Below, piece by piece: positions 17,033 through 25,457 of a stretch of 48,634 bases of DNA. The notes under the pieces were generated by a model. That model worked only from the letters and a program-made list of their open reading frames with translations, was not told the DNA's origin and searched no databases. How positions within the stretch are numbered: position 1 is the stretch's first letter; each line of letters opens with the position of its first letter. This stretch comes from Acidobacteriota bacterium (GTDB taxonomy: Bacteria > Acidobacteriota > Terriglobia > Terriglobales > Acidobacteriaceae). Location of the stretch: positions 1 to 48,634 of the forward strand of contig JAJYZC010000019.1 in the NCBI GenBank assembly GCA_021800255.1, read 5' to 3'. The translations under genes were made by a program, and so were the position numbers.

Positions 17033-19525
17033 TTGTTTCAAGATACTCTGCACTTAGCCGCAGCCCTTGCGCTCGCGGCGTCGGTTTGCTGCGCTCCAGC
17101 GCAAACGCATCTCCTCCGCGTAACCGCGCGCGCAGGCGAAGCGCAGGCCGTTACCCTGGCGGGCAACGTGTACCCGCTGGCCCGCCCCGAATTCGATCAG
17201 GGGCCTGTAAGCGCCGAAACGCGGCTGAGCCAAATGATGCTAGAGCTGAAGCCAACATCCGGGCAGCAGTCGGCGCTCGATGCCCTCGTCCGCGCGCAGC
17301 AGAATCCGCGCTCTCCGCTTTATCATCATTGGCTTACGCCGGCCGAATTTGGCGCGCGTTTCGGCGTGAGCGCGCGAAATTTAGCGCGCGTGACCACTTG
17401 GCTCACCAAACATGGATTTACGGTGAATGAGATTCCGGCGGATCGGCGCGTGATTGTATTTTCCGGAACTGCCGGTCAAGTCCTCGACGCGTTTCACACG
17501 GAGATGAACCGCTATCTTGTGAATGGAGTTACCCATATCGCCAATGCGCAAGACCCGCAGATTCCAGCGGCGCTGGCGGGGGTGATAGGCGGCATAGTTT
17601 CACTTCACGATTTCCGCCACGTATCGCAGATCAAGGCGCGCAGGCCGCTGAGCGCACAGCCTGAATACACGGCGGGCAGCACGCACTACATATTTCCCGC
17701 CGATTTTGCGGCTATCTACGATCTGAATTCTATCTATAACTCCGGCACAAATGGGACCGGAACCGCGATCGCCATTGCGGGCCGGAGCAACATCAACGTC
17801 AGCGACGTGGCGGCGTTCCGCTCGCTCTCCGGTTTGCCCCAGGCTGCTCCCCAGGTGACTCTGGCGGGAACCGACCCCGGGCTGGTCACTGCCGACCAGG
17901 ACGAATCTACGCTGGACGTGGAGTGGAGCGGCGCTGTAGCGCCGGAGGCAGCGGTAAAACTGGTCATCGCCGCTTCTACCGCCACCACCGACGGCGTGGA
18001 CCTTGCGGCGCAATACATCGTGAATCATGCCACGGCGCCAGTGGTGGTGGCCGGCTATGGAAGTTGCGAGCAAGAGATGGGCGCAGCCGGGCTGGCCTTC
18101 TACAACAATCTCTGGGAGCAGGCGGCGAGCCAGGGCATGAGCGTGTTTGTGGCTTCGGGCGACGCCGGCGCGGCAGGCTGCTCGGCAGCATCGAGCAGTT
18201 CCGGATCGGAAGCGGCGATCAATGGGATGTGCAGTTCACCCTATGCGACGTGCGTAGGAGGCACGGAGTTCAACGAGGGATCGAACTCCGCTGAGTATTG
18301 GGCCCCGGCAAACTCCGCGGGCAATGGTTCGGCGTTGGGTTACATTCCCGAAGAGGTTTGGAACGAAAGCGCCGCCAATGGTGGCGCGGGACTGTGGGCC
18401 TCAGGAGGAGGTGTGAGCACTGTCTACGCGCAGCCGGCTTGGCAGGCCGGCGTGAGCGGCGCCGGCGAGGCCAATGGCATGAGGGCCGTGCCAGATGTAT
18501 CACTGGCGGCAGCCGATCACGATGGATATGTTGTCGCGGAGAACGGATCGTACTGGATCGTCTCAGGAACCTCGGTAGCCACTCCGTCGTTCGCCGGCAT
18601 CATGGCGCTGGTGATCGAAAAGATGGGCGGGACCGGGCTGGGCAACGCTAATGTGGGCTTGTACCCACTCGTGAATGCATCCCACAATCCCTTTCACGCT
18701 ACGCCCTCTGGCAATAACAGCGTTCCGGGCGTGGTTGGCTACGCCGCCAGCGGTACGGCATATAACCTGGCCACCGGGCTGGGGTCGGTGGACGGAGCGG
18801 TGTTGGTGAATAGCTGGGGGTCTGGCGATCTGGGGCCGGATTTTATGCTGTACGCTTTGCCGGCTAAAGCAACCGTGGCGGCGGGCGATAAGGCTACTTT
18901 TACGATCGGCGTGACGGAAAGCGGCTCCGCCGGCAACCTGGTCGCATTGACGGCCACGGCTCCCGCCGGCGTGAGCGTTCAGCTCTGTTCCTCTACCGTT
19001 GCTCCTGGAGCGCCTGTCACTGTAACCGCAGCGGTCGCATCCACGGCTGTTGCAGGCGCCCAGAGCATTACATTCATCGGCTCGGACGATTCCGGAACAG
19101 CGGCCCTCACCTACGCTTTGACCGTGACTCAACCTCCCACGCTGACTCTGACCGCTGCGTCGAGTTCGGTTACGGTCAACCGGGGCGCCTCAGCCACTCT
19201 GAGCTTTACGGCGGTCACGGGAGGGTCGTTTAGCGGCAGCGTAGGCTTCGCCATCAGCGGCTTGCCGGCTGGCGTTCGAGCCGGCTGGTCCGCGAATCCT
19301 GTTACTCCGTCTTCAGGGGCGAGCGCCGTTATGCTTACGCTAACGGCTTCCGCGGAAGCGCCGCTGGCAACCTCCGGCGTTGTGATCACGGCTTCGGGCG
19401 ATGGATTGACCTCGCTCCAGTCCGTGACGCTGACGGTTGGGCCTCCCCTCGGCGGCTGTTACGTCACGCGCCTGCTGCGCTTGCGATGTGGTCCGCCGCC
19501 TATCGAGAGGCTGCGAATTCCATAG
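17033..19525 (+). CDS. secreted S53 family peptidase (pro-kumamolisin/sedolisin)
   Basis: This is a serine-carboxyl endopeptidase, typically acid-active and exported. The TTG at 17033 is the first start codon after an in-frame stop at 17012 but lacks a good ribosome site; the visible signal peptide (LHLAAALALAASVCCAPAQ) has no basic residue after this start, so the true start could lie a few codons upstream. The pro-kumamolisin activation domain covers about residues 40-195 (SPLYHHWLTPAEFGARFG). The catalytic domain has the Glu/Asp pair in DESTLDVEWSG, the oxyanion Asp in FVASGDAGAAG and the nucleophile in SGTSVATPSFAG. Two Ig-like modules follow (about 610-800). The last about 20 residues run into a gene relic and look like read-through. 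Confidence 0.9.
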   Translation: MFQDTLHLAAALALAASVCCAPAQTHLLRVTARAGEAQAVTLAGNVYPLARPEFDQGPVSAETRLSQMMLELKPTSGQQSALDALVRAQQNPRSPLYHHWLTPAEFGARFGVSARNLARVTTWLTKHGFTVNEIPADRRVIVFSGTAGQVLDAFHTEMNRYLVNGVTHIANAQDPQIPAALAGVIGGIVSLHDFRHVSQIKARRPLSAQPEYTAGSTHYIFPADFAAIYDLNSIYNSGTNGTGTAIAIAGRSNINVSDVAAFRSLSGLPQAAPQVTLAGTDPGLVTADQDESTLDVEWSGAVAPEAAVKLVIAASTATTDGVDLAAQYIVNHATAPVVVAGYGSCEQEMGAAGLAFYNNLWEQAASQGMSVFVASGDAGAAGCSAASSSSGSEAAINGMCSSPYATCVGGTEFNEGSNSAEYWAPANSAGNGSALGYIPEEVWNESAANGGAGLWASGGGVSTVYAQPAWQAGVSGAGEANGMRAVPDVSLAAADHDGYVVAENGSYWIVSGTSVATPSFAGIMALVIEKMGGTGLGNANVGLYPLVNASHNPFHATPSGNNSVPGVVGYAASGTAYNLATGLGSVDGAVLVNSWGSGDLGPDFMLYALPAKATVAAGDKATFTIGVTESGSAGNLVALTATAPAGVSVQLCSSTVAPGAPVTVTAAVASTAVAGAQSITFIGSDDSGTAALTYALTVTQPPTLTLTAASSSVTVNRGASATLSFTAVTGGSFSGSVGFAISGLPAGVRAGWSANPVTPSSGASAVMLTLTASAEAPLATSGVVITASGDGLTSLQSVTLTVGPPLGGCYVTRLLRLRCGPPPIERLRIP

Positions 19526-19540
19526 TTCAGCCGAACGTGG

Positions 19541-19621
19541 AGAGCCTCCACCTGCGGCCTCGCCCGCAATTCGATCAGCCAGATAATCCTGCGCTTCCTT
19601 GACGGTGCCGAAGTTGCTCAC
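19541..19621 (-). pseudogene. 5' fragment of a small conserved gene
   Basis: From a GTG at 19621 the minus strand reads SNFGTVKEAQDYLADRIAGEA, which resembles the start of a small protein that I recall from Acidobacteriota (pattern FGTVxEAKDYLAxRIxxEA, then a Pro-Leu-Ser-Glu-type region). Here the similarity stops after about 22 residues and the frame continues as low-quality sequence opposite the 3' end of the S53 gene. It looks like a truncated remnant at a rearrangement junction. Confidence 0.35.
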
Positions 19622-19664
19622 GCGCTGAATTGTGGCTTCGCCGGAGATGGCCGTGCCGGGTGCT

Positions 19665-20378
19665 TCAGTCGGAGATCATCAGCTCGCCGGGAAGGATGGG
19701 ACGGGTGCGCGGCAACAGGCCGCGGCCGGCCAGGGTGCCCATCAGGGTTAGCGCGAAAACGAAGGCCGCCAGCTTGATGAGGCCCGCAGTGCGGGTTTCA
19801 GGCAGCGTCTTCCAGAGGATGAGGAGGACGGTTTGCGCCACGGTGACGGCCCAGACCGAGCCGTAAAAGTAGCGGCGCTCAATGCCCTCACCCTTGGTGG
19901 AGGGGCCGGCGCGCGGCAGCTTGCCGAGAATGCCCAGAAACAGAATGATGGCGCAGAGAGGCGAGTAGCCGTAATTGTAGATTTGTTTCAGGCGCCAGAG
20001 GCCGGTGACGGCGGCGTAGACCAGGCCGGCCATGTTGAGCAACGCGAAGTTGAGGACAGCGTTCCAGGCAAAGGTATAGCAGACCTTGCGGTAGAGAGGG
20101 TTGGGCCGATCCTCGTCGAAGCGGAGAATGTAAGGACGCGGCTCGACCCCGGGAAGTTGAGCGTAGAGGCCGGCAATTCCGGTGCCCAGAAGAACAACGG
20201 CTAGCCAAGCCCAATTGAGCCAGTGGAAGCCGCGGTCGAAGAGGCTGAAGGTGAGCGGTCCTGGGGCAAGAAAGAAGACCCAAATCCAGATAGGCCAGTG
20301 CGCGAGGCGGTAGAGGGGCTTGTTGTACTGCCGAATCTTGCGTTCGTTTGCGTATTCAATTTTTCCGCTGTACCGCAT
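19665..20378 (-). CDS. multi-spanning membrane protein of unknown function
   Basis: This 237-residue protein has about six hydrophobic segments, starting with LAHWPIWIWVFFLAPGPLTF and WLNWAWLAVVLLGTGIAGL and ending with LIKLAAFVFALTLMGTLAG. The N-terminus is basic and cytoplasmic in style (MRYSGKIEYANERKIRQYN). There is a conserved-looking loop with PYILRFDEDRPNPLYRKVCYT. I do not recognise the family. It is a single gene on the minus strand between the S53 peptidase relic junction and nadA, with no obvious operon partner; nadA lies upstream on the same strand but 108 bases away across a repeat-like gap. Confidence 0.75.
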   Translation of the reverse strand: MRYSGKIEYANERKIRQYNKPLYRLAHWPIWIWVFFLAPGPLTFSLFDRGFHWLNWAWLAVVLLGTGIAGLYAQLPGVEPRPYILRFDEDRPNPLYRKVCYTFAWNAVLNFALLNMAGLVYAAVTGLWRLKQIYNYGYSPLCAIILFLGILGKLPRAGPSTKGEGIERRYFYGSVWAVTVAQTVLLILWKTLPETRTAGLIKLAAFVFALTLMGTLAGRGLLPRTRPILPGELMISD

Positions 20379-20419
20379 GTTTGTGAGTCTCGCAGAGCGG
20401 GCGCAAGGGGGTCAATGTT

Positions 20420-20456
20420 AGCTATCGGCTATCAGCCGTCAGATATCAGCTATGAG
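20420..20456. repeat. short tandem AGCTATCAGC-like words
   Basis: The nadA 3' gap holds several variants of one 9-10 base word (GCTATCGGCT, ATCAGCCGTC, ATATCAGCTAT). Related words occur between 24405 and 24503 and at 42739-42753, always at gene ends. Confidence 0.5.
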
Positions 20457-20486
20457 CCTCTCACTCTTGGCTTCTTGCATGTGACT

Positions 20487-21617
20487 TCAGATTTCCAACA
20501 TGCGGTCGAGGGCGACGCGGGCCCATTGCTTGATGTTAGGCCGAACCTGAATGCGGTTGACTACGCGCCCCTCGGCGAGGTTTTCAAGTGCCCAGGCTAG
20601 GTGCTGGGGGCTGATGCGAAACATGGTGGTGCACAGGCAGCCGGTGGGGTCGAGGGAGACGATCTTCTTACCCTCGGGGGCGAAGCGGCGGGCGAGGCGG
20701 TTGACGAGATGAATCTCCGTGCCAATGGCGAAGGTTGAACCGGCAGGAGCCTCGGCGACGAGGGAGATGATGCGTTCTGTGGAACCCAGCGCGTCGGACA
20801 CTTGGCAGACTTCGTAGCGGCATTCGGGATGAACGATCACTTGAATGCCGGGATATTGAGCGCGGAGTTGATCGACGTGGCTGGGCAGAAATCGCTGATG
20901 TACGGAGCAATGGCCCTTCCACAGCAGGATGCGGCAGGAGGCGAGGCGCTCGGCGCTTTGACCTCCGGCAAGGGCCCAAGGATCCCAGACCGCCATCTCA
21001 TTCAAAGGAATCTGCATGGCGTAGCCGGTGTTGCGGCCCAAGTGCTGATCGGGAAGAAAGAGAACGCGGCGTCCGCGGGCGAAGGCCCATTCCAGGGCGG
21101 CGCGGGCGTTTGAGGAGGTGCAGACCAGACCGCCATGCTCCCCGCAGAATGCCTTGATGGAGGCAGCGGAGTTGATGTAGGTGATGGGGATGGTTTCGCC
21201 GGCGAGGCCGAGGTGTTCGAGGGTTTCCCAACAGCTCTCAACCTGGGAGATTTCGGCCATATCGGCCATGGAGCAGCCGGCGTTGAGGTCGGGCAGGATG
21301 ACCTGCTGGCCGGGACGGGCGAGGACGTCGGCGCTCTCGGCCATGAAATGGACGCCACAGAAAACGATGAAATCAGCGCCGCTGGAGGCGGCGGCTCGGC
21401 ACAACTTGTAACTGTCGCCGGTGAAGTCGGCGAAGCGGACGACTTCGTCGCGCTGGTAGTGATGGCCGAGCAGGACCGCGGTCGAGCCGAGGCGCTGGCG
21501 CGCGGCGGCGATGCGCTCGTCCATGGAACGGTCGGGCAGGGCTAGATAATTTTCAAGGCTGCAAGCAGGGCTAGTCTCAGGCGAGGCCGCCGTAACTTCA
21601 TCGAGAATCAAGGTCAC
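20487..21617 (-). CDS. nadA: quinolinate synthase NadA
   Basis: NadA condenses iminoaspartate with dihydroxyacetone phosphate to quinolinate, the committed step of de novo NAD synthesis, using a [4Fe-4S] cluster. The 376-residue protein has the GHHYQRDEV substrate motif near residue 51, and the three cluster cysteines in LNAGCSMAD (Cys115), VHPECRYEVC and DPTGCLCTTM. The GTG start at 21617 has its ribosome site (AAGGCGG) inside the 3' strand of the riboswitch that precedes it. nadB and nadC are not in the window. Confidence 0.95.
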   Translation of the reverse strand: MTLILDEVTAASPETSPACSLENYLALPDRSMDERIAAARQRLGSTAVLLGHHYQRDEVVRFADFTGDSYKLCRAAASSGADFIVFCGVHFMAESADVLARPGQQVILPDLNAGCSMADMAEISQVESCWETLEHLGLAGETIPITYINSAASIKAFCGEHGGLVCTSSNARAALEWAFARGRRVLFLPDQHLGRNTGYAMQIPLNEMAVWDPWALAGGQSAERLASCRILLWKGHCSVHQRFLPSHVDQLRAQYPGIQVIVHPECRYEVCQVSDALGSTERIISLVAEAPAGSTFAIGTEIHLVNRLARRFAPEGKKIVSLDPTGCLCTTMFRISPQHLAWALENLAEGRVVNRIQVRPNIKQWARVALDRMLEI

Positions 21618-21625
21618 TGTATTCC

Positions 21626-21773
21626 GCCTTCAGTCCAACCCATCCCGTTACGGGGACGGCGAACGGGGATGTTGAAAGCTATCCAGGCTACAGCGGATGC
21701 GCTGACTTTTCCAAGCCAGCCGGCAAAATGCCGTGGGACTCGAAAAGCCCCATCCACGGGGTTGTTGCAGCCC
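21626..21773 (-). ncRNA. NAD+-I riboswitch (nadA motif), two tandem domains
   Basis: The minus strand between the nadA start and about 155 bases upstream carries two copies of the nadA-motif domain. Domain 1 (21773-21686) has GGCTGCAACAACCCCG, an internal hairpin, and CAGCGCATCCGCTGTAGCC; its outer helix pairs GGCUGCA (21772-21766) with UGUAGCC (21692-21686). Domain 2 (21679-21626) has GCTTTCAACATCCCCG and ends GGACTGAAGGC; its outer helix pairs GCUUUCA (21679-21673) with UGAAGGC (21632-21626), seven pairs in each case. The class is known from Acidobacteriota upstream of nadA and binds NAD+/ADP-containing ligands. Because domain 2 pairing covers the AAGG ribosome site, control of translation initiation is likely. 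Confidence 0.85.
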
Positions 21774-22036
21774 TTTCACTCGAACGGTTGCGGAAAGAAG
21801 CCGGCAGACCCATTGCTGGAGACTGTACCGGTGGGCACCGCCCCGTTCGAGTTCAGTTTAACGCAGGCCTAACCATTGGCTCAAGGCGCGGCGAGCGCGG
21901 TGAGGAGCGAACAGCCGAGGCAAGAGGCGCCGGAGAGGGGCGCGAAGTGAAGGTTGCAGAGAGATTTACGAAGCGTCTCGCGGACTTTAGCTGCGCAGTT
22001 TGTGAGGCTGTGTGCAGGCGGGTATCATTACACATT
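21774..22036. other. region between the nadA leader and tatA/B
   Basis: No gene is supported in these about 260 bases. They should hold the divergent promoters of nadA (minus) and of the tat run (plus). An open frame continues upstream of tatA/B through this stretch but lacks a ribosome site or conserved sequence. Confidence 0.45.
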
Positions 22037-22678
22037 ATGGGCATCCCGGCGCCGCCATTTGTCGAGCTTGGCACCATCGGATTTGACGACTCGCTGATCC
22101 TGATGGTGTTGGCGCTCGTGGTGTTCGGGCCACGGCGTTTGCCCCAGATCGGGCGGCAGATCGGCAAGCTGATGTACGAGTTCCGCAAGGCCTCGAACGA
22201 CTTCAAATTTCAGATGGAAGAAGAGTTGCGCGCGGCCGACGAGGCCGACCGCCGCCGCCTGGAAGAGGTGCGGCAGCGGCAACTGGCGCAGCCCGCACAA
22301 GAGCACGGAGCGGCGGCAGAGGCTGCCGATCAGACCCTAAAAGCAATGTCGGCCGAAATTGAGACGGCCAGGTTGGAGAGTTCGTACACCGAGAGCGCCT
22401 ACCCGTATGAGAACTACGAGGGCAACTACGCCGAGCCGCAAGTACAAGAAGCGCCGGGCGAAGAGACCGAGTTGCGCGTGGCGCCCCCGGCAACGGGCGA
22501 GCCGGTGCCTGCGCAACGGCCAGGTAAGGCGCATGATGAGGGGTTGGCTGAGTCGAGCGACGAGGAGTCAGGCTTGAAGGCAGCGGATGCAATCGCGGCA
22601 GCGGAACAGGGAATTGCAGTGGAGAAAGCGGCCACAGCGGCGGGCGTGGTAACTGGTCCGGCAGGCCGCCATGGTTGA
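22037..22678 (+). CDS. twin-arginine translocase subunit TatA/TatB
   Basis: This is a pore or docking subunit for export of folded proteins. The ATG at 22037 gives 213 residues. The Tat signature is residues about 8-60: a short membrane helix (LILMVLALVVFGPRRLPQIG) followed by the amphipathic helix GRQIGKLMYEFRKASNDF and a charged coiled region EEELRAADEADRRRLEEVRQRQ. The length and the long acidic Ala/Glu-rich tail suit TatB better than TatA. Its last 8 bases overlap the tatC start. Confidence 0.9.
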   Translation: MGIPAPPFVELGTIGFDDSLILMVLALVVFGPRRLPQIGRQIGKLMYEFRKASNDFKFQMEEELRAADEADRRRLEEVRQRQLAQPAQEHGAAAEAADQTLKAMSAEIETARLESSYTESAYPYENYEGNYAEPQVQEAPGEETELRVAPPATGEPVPAQRPGKAHDEGLAESSDEESGLKAADAIAAAEQGIAVEKAATAAGVVTGPAGRHG

Positions 22679-23462
22679 TCCGTCAGAAGCACTCAGTAAG
22701 GCGCGGGCGGTGGTGACGGAGCGCGCCGAGCTTCCGGGCATGAGCTTGATGGAGCACCTGGAAGAGCTGCGCAAGCGGATCATCCACTCGGCTATCTATC
22801 TCGCTGCCGGTTTCTTCGTCGCCTGGTTCTTTCACGACCGCATCGTGCAGCTTTTCCAGGCGCCGCTCGTCCACATCGGTAAGACGCTGATGTTTACGCA
22901 TCCCATGGATGCGCTCAACCTGTACCTGCAGGCTTCTCTGGTCGCTGGCTCCATTCTGGCCTCGCCTTTCGTCCTCTACCAGGTGTGGCTGTTCATCGCG
23001 CCGGGGCTCTACAAGAAGGAGCAGCGGTTCGTGGTCCCGTTTATGGCGGCCACGGTGGGCTTGTTCCTTACTGGCGCGGCATTCGGCTACTTTTTGGTAT
23101 TGCCGGCGGCCATCAAAATTTTAGTGGTGGATTTTGGGCATAACTTCACGCCCATGATCAGTATCGATGACTACACCGGATTCTTCCTATCGGTGATTCT
23201 GGGTCTGGGCATCAGCTTCGAGCTGCCGATCCTGATCTTTTTTCTAGCCATGTTCGGCATTGTGAGCCCGAAATTTCTGTGGAAGAACATACGCTATGCC
23301 ATTCTGGCGGTGTTTGTGGTGGCGGCCGTCATCTGCCCTAGTCCCGACCCGTGGACCATGTGCATTTACGCGCTCCCCATGCTGGGGCTTTACTTGGCAG
23401 GGATAGGCGTGGCGTGGTGGGTGCACCCGAAGGGGCGCAAGGCCAAGGAGGCCACGTCATGA
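22671..23462 (+). CDS. tatC: twin-arginine translocase subunit TatC
   Basis: TatC is the receptor that binds twin-arginine signal peptides in the inner membrane. The 263-residue protein starts inside the end of the tatA/B gene. It has the TatC opening GMSLMEHLEELRKRII, six membrane helices, the conserved periplasmic segment FVLYQVWLFIAPGLYKKEQRF, and the Glu-bearing cytoplasmic loop GLGISFELPILIFFL. Its stop codon overlaps the next start (ATGA). Confidence 0.96.
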   Translation: MVDPSEALSKARAVVTERAELPGMSLMEHLEELRKRIIHSAIYLAAGFFVAWFFHDRIVQLFQAPLVHIGKTLMFTHPMDALNLYLQASLVAGSILASPFVLYQVWLFIAPGLYKKEQRFVVPFMAATVGLFLTGAAFGYFLVLPAAIKILVVDFGHNFTPMISIDDYTGFFLSVILGLGISFELPILIFFLAMFGIVSPKFLWKNIRYAILAVFVVAAVICPSPDPWTMCIYALPMLGLYLAGIGVAWWVHPKGRKAKEATS

Positions 23463-24406
23463 TTTTTTCATTCCCCAGGTTGGGGAGGATTGCGGCTGGA
23501 TTGCTGTTCTTGGCGCCGCTGGCAGTTGAGGCTCAACAGCACCCTCTGGCGCGCTCAGGGCAGGCTTTCGACGGCGCGCGGGCGCTTGAATACGTGCGCG
23601 AGTTCGTGGCCATCGGGCCGCGCTGGCCCACCAGTCCGGGGCACGCCAAGGCCGAAGCGTTCATCCGCGGTCACTTCGAGCGCGATCACGATAATCTTGA
23701 ACAAGACAAGTTCATCGCCGATACGCCCATCGGGCCGGTGGAGATGTGTAACTTTATCGTGCGCTATCCAGGCACAAACAACGGCGTGATCGTGCTGGCC
23801 ACGCACTATGAGACCAACTACTGGCTGCGCAACATCGATTATGTGGGCGCCAACGACGGCGGCTCGACCACCGGCCTGCTGATGGCCATTGGCGACCAGT
23901 TGCGTGCGGAGATGGCGCAGGCGCCGGCGAAGAAGCTGGATGGCGACTCGGTGTGGCTAGTCTTCTTTGACGGCGAGGAGGCCATTCAAAGCTGGTCGGC
24001 GTCCGACTCAACCTACGGCAGCCGGCACTTGGCTGCCGAATGGGACCGGGATGGAACGCTGAAGCGAATCAAGGCGTTTCTGCTGGCGGACATGATCGGC
24101 GACAAGGATCTGAACGTTCAGCGCGACCTCAACTCGACCCCTTGGCTGATTACGCTGGTCGGTGATGCGGCCCGCAGGCTCAGCGACCAGAAGTACTTTT
24201 TTCAATCGGAGATTCAGGTTGAGGACGATCATTTACCGTTTGTCGAGCGAGGTGTGCCTTCAATCGACATCATCGACATGGACTACGGGCCCAACGACAG
24301 CTACCACCACACCGCGCAGGACACCATGGACAAAATCAGCGCGCATAGCTTGACCATCGACGGGGATGTATTCATGGAGTCGATTCGGTTGCTCAATCAA
24401 CAGTGA
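23459..24406 (+). CDS. secreted M28-family glutaminyl-peptide cyclotransferase
   Basis: The protein should form N-terminal pyroglutamate on exported peptides or act as a related zinc aminopeptidase. The ATG at 23459 overlaps the tatC stop (315 residues). A signal peptide runs to VEA-QQ near residue 25. The M28 fold shows a metal-ligand Asp in GANDGGSTTG, Glu in FFDGEEAIQSW, a second Asp in ADMIGDKDL and a late His in SYHHTAQDTMDKI. The strings YGSRHLA and EDDHLPFVERGVPSIDIIDMDYG are those of glutaminyl cyclases rather than of M28 aminopeptidases. The signal peptide has no twin arginine, so the link to Tat is genomic only. Confidence 0.85.
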   Translation: MIFSFPRLGRIAAGLLFLAPLAVEAQQHPLARSGQAFDGARALEYVREFVAIGPRWPTSPGHAKAEAFIRGHFERDHDNLEQDKFIADTPIGPVEMCNFIVRYPGTNNGVIVLATHYETNYWLRNIDYVGANDGGSTTGLLMAIGDQLRAEMAQAPAKKLDGDSVWLVFFDGEEAIQSWSASDSTYGSRHLAAEWDRDGTLKRIKAFLLADMIGDKDLNVQRDLNSTPWLITLVGDAARRLSDQKYFFQSEIQVEDDHLPFVERGVPSIDIIDMDYGPNDSYHHTAQDTMDKISAHSLTIDGDVFMESIRLLNQQ

Positions 24407-24503
24407 GCTTTCAGCTTTCATCCCTCAGATTGTTCAGGTAGGTTCGACTTAATGACTCGTTCTCCATGGCAAGCTGATAGCAGGGAGCTGATAGCTGAAA
24501 GCT
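24405..24503. repeat. AGCTTTCAGCT inverted pair between the cyclotransferase gene and mtnP
   Basis: AGCTTTCAGCT (24406-24416) starts at the stop codon of the cyclotransferase gene. Its exact reverse complement AGCTGAAAGCT ends at 24503, just before the mtnP ribosome site. Between them a related word GCTGATAGC occurs twice. It could be a large stem-loop in the mRNA or a small non-autonomous repeat. Confidence 0.5.
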
Positions 24504-24534
24504 ACAAGCCAACGGCAGTAGGAGGAGCAAGCAC

Positions 24535-25401
24535 GTGTCTCAAGCAGAGATTGGCATCATCGGCGGCAGCGGGTTGTACTCCATGCCCGGATTCATCAAC
24601 GTTCATGAGGAGCTCGTGGAGACGCCTTTTGGCGCGCCTTCAGATACGTTTGTGCTGGGCGAGCTGGAGGGGCGCAAGGTGGCGTTTCTGGCGCGGCACG
24701 GGCGTGGGCACCGCATTCTGCCCTCGGAGCTGAACTTCCGCGCCAACATTTACGCCTTCAAGAAGCTGGGCGTGGAGCGGATTCTGTCGATGTCGGCGGT
24801 GGGCTCGCTGAAGGAAGAGCACAAGCCCACCGACTTTGTGATGCCCGATCAGTTCATTGACCGGACCTTCCATCGCGTCTCGACGTTTTTCGGCGAGGGG
24901 ATTGTGGGTCACGTGGCCTTTGGCGATCCGGTGTGCGCCACGGTGGCCAAGGCCGCGGTCGAGGCCTGCGCGGCGGTGGGCGTGGTAGGCAAGCTGGGCG
25001 GAACGTATGTGTGCATGGAGGGTCCGCAGTTCTCCACCAAGGCGGAGTCGAATCTCTACCGCAGTTGGAGCGCTGACGTGATCGGCATGACCAATCTGCA
25101 GGAGGCCAAGCTGGCGCGCGAGGCGGAGATTTGCTACGCCACGGTAGCCATGGTCACCGACTACGACTGTTGGCGCGACGGCCACGATGCGGTGACCGTC
25201 GAGGAGATCGTGCGCGTGCTCCACCAGAACGCGGAGAACGCGGCCAAGGTGGTGAAGGCGGCCGTGGCGGCGATGCCGCGCGAGCGCACGTGCGCCTGCG
25301 CCTCAGCGGCAAAGTACGCGGTGCTTACCCAGCCGGAGGCGATTCCGGCGGCGGCCAAGGAACGGCTGAAATTGCTGTTCGGGAAATATCACGGTTGGTA
25401 G
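24535..25401 (+). CDS. mtnP: S-methyl-5'-thioadenosine phosphorylase
   Basis: It splits methylthioadenosine with phosphate into adenine and methylthioribose-1-phosphate, clearing a by-product of polyamine metabolism. The GTG start follows AGGAGG. The 288-residue protein has the phosphate site IGGSGLY at residue 9, [29 protein letters not shown], the MTAP signature [17 protein letters not shown] and [22 protein letters not shown] supports the methylthioadenosine rather than purine nucleoside branch. pfkB follows 56 bases later on the same strand. Confidence 0.93.
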   Translation: MSQAEIGIIGGSGLYSMPGFINVHEELVETPFGAPSDTFVLGELEGRKVAFLARHGRGHRILPSELNFRANIYAFKKLGVERILSMSAVGSLKEEHKPTDFVMPDQFIDRTFHRVSTFFGEGIVGHVAFGDPVCATVAKAAVEACAAVGVVGKLGGTYVCMEGPQFSTKAESNLYRSWSADVIGMTNLQEAKLAREAEICYATVAMVTDYDCWRDGHDAVTVEEIVRVLHQNAENAAKVVKAAVAAMPRERTCACASAAKYAVLTQPEAIPAAAKERLKLLFGKYHGW

Positions 25402-25457
25402 CCGGCTCAAGAGCCGGCTCGCTGACTTGTTAACTTTACACACGAAAGGGACGATGC

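Noticed and set aside
17011..17430. An alternative frame over the S53 N-terminus, considered as evidence of a frameshift
   Set aside because: The translated pro-domain and signal sequence are continuous in the chosen frame, and the other frame is Arg/Ser-rich noise.
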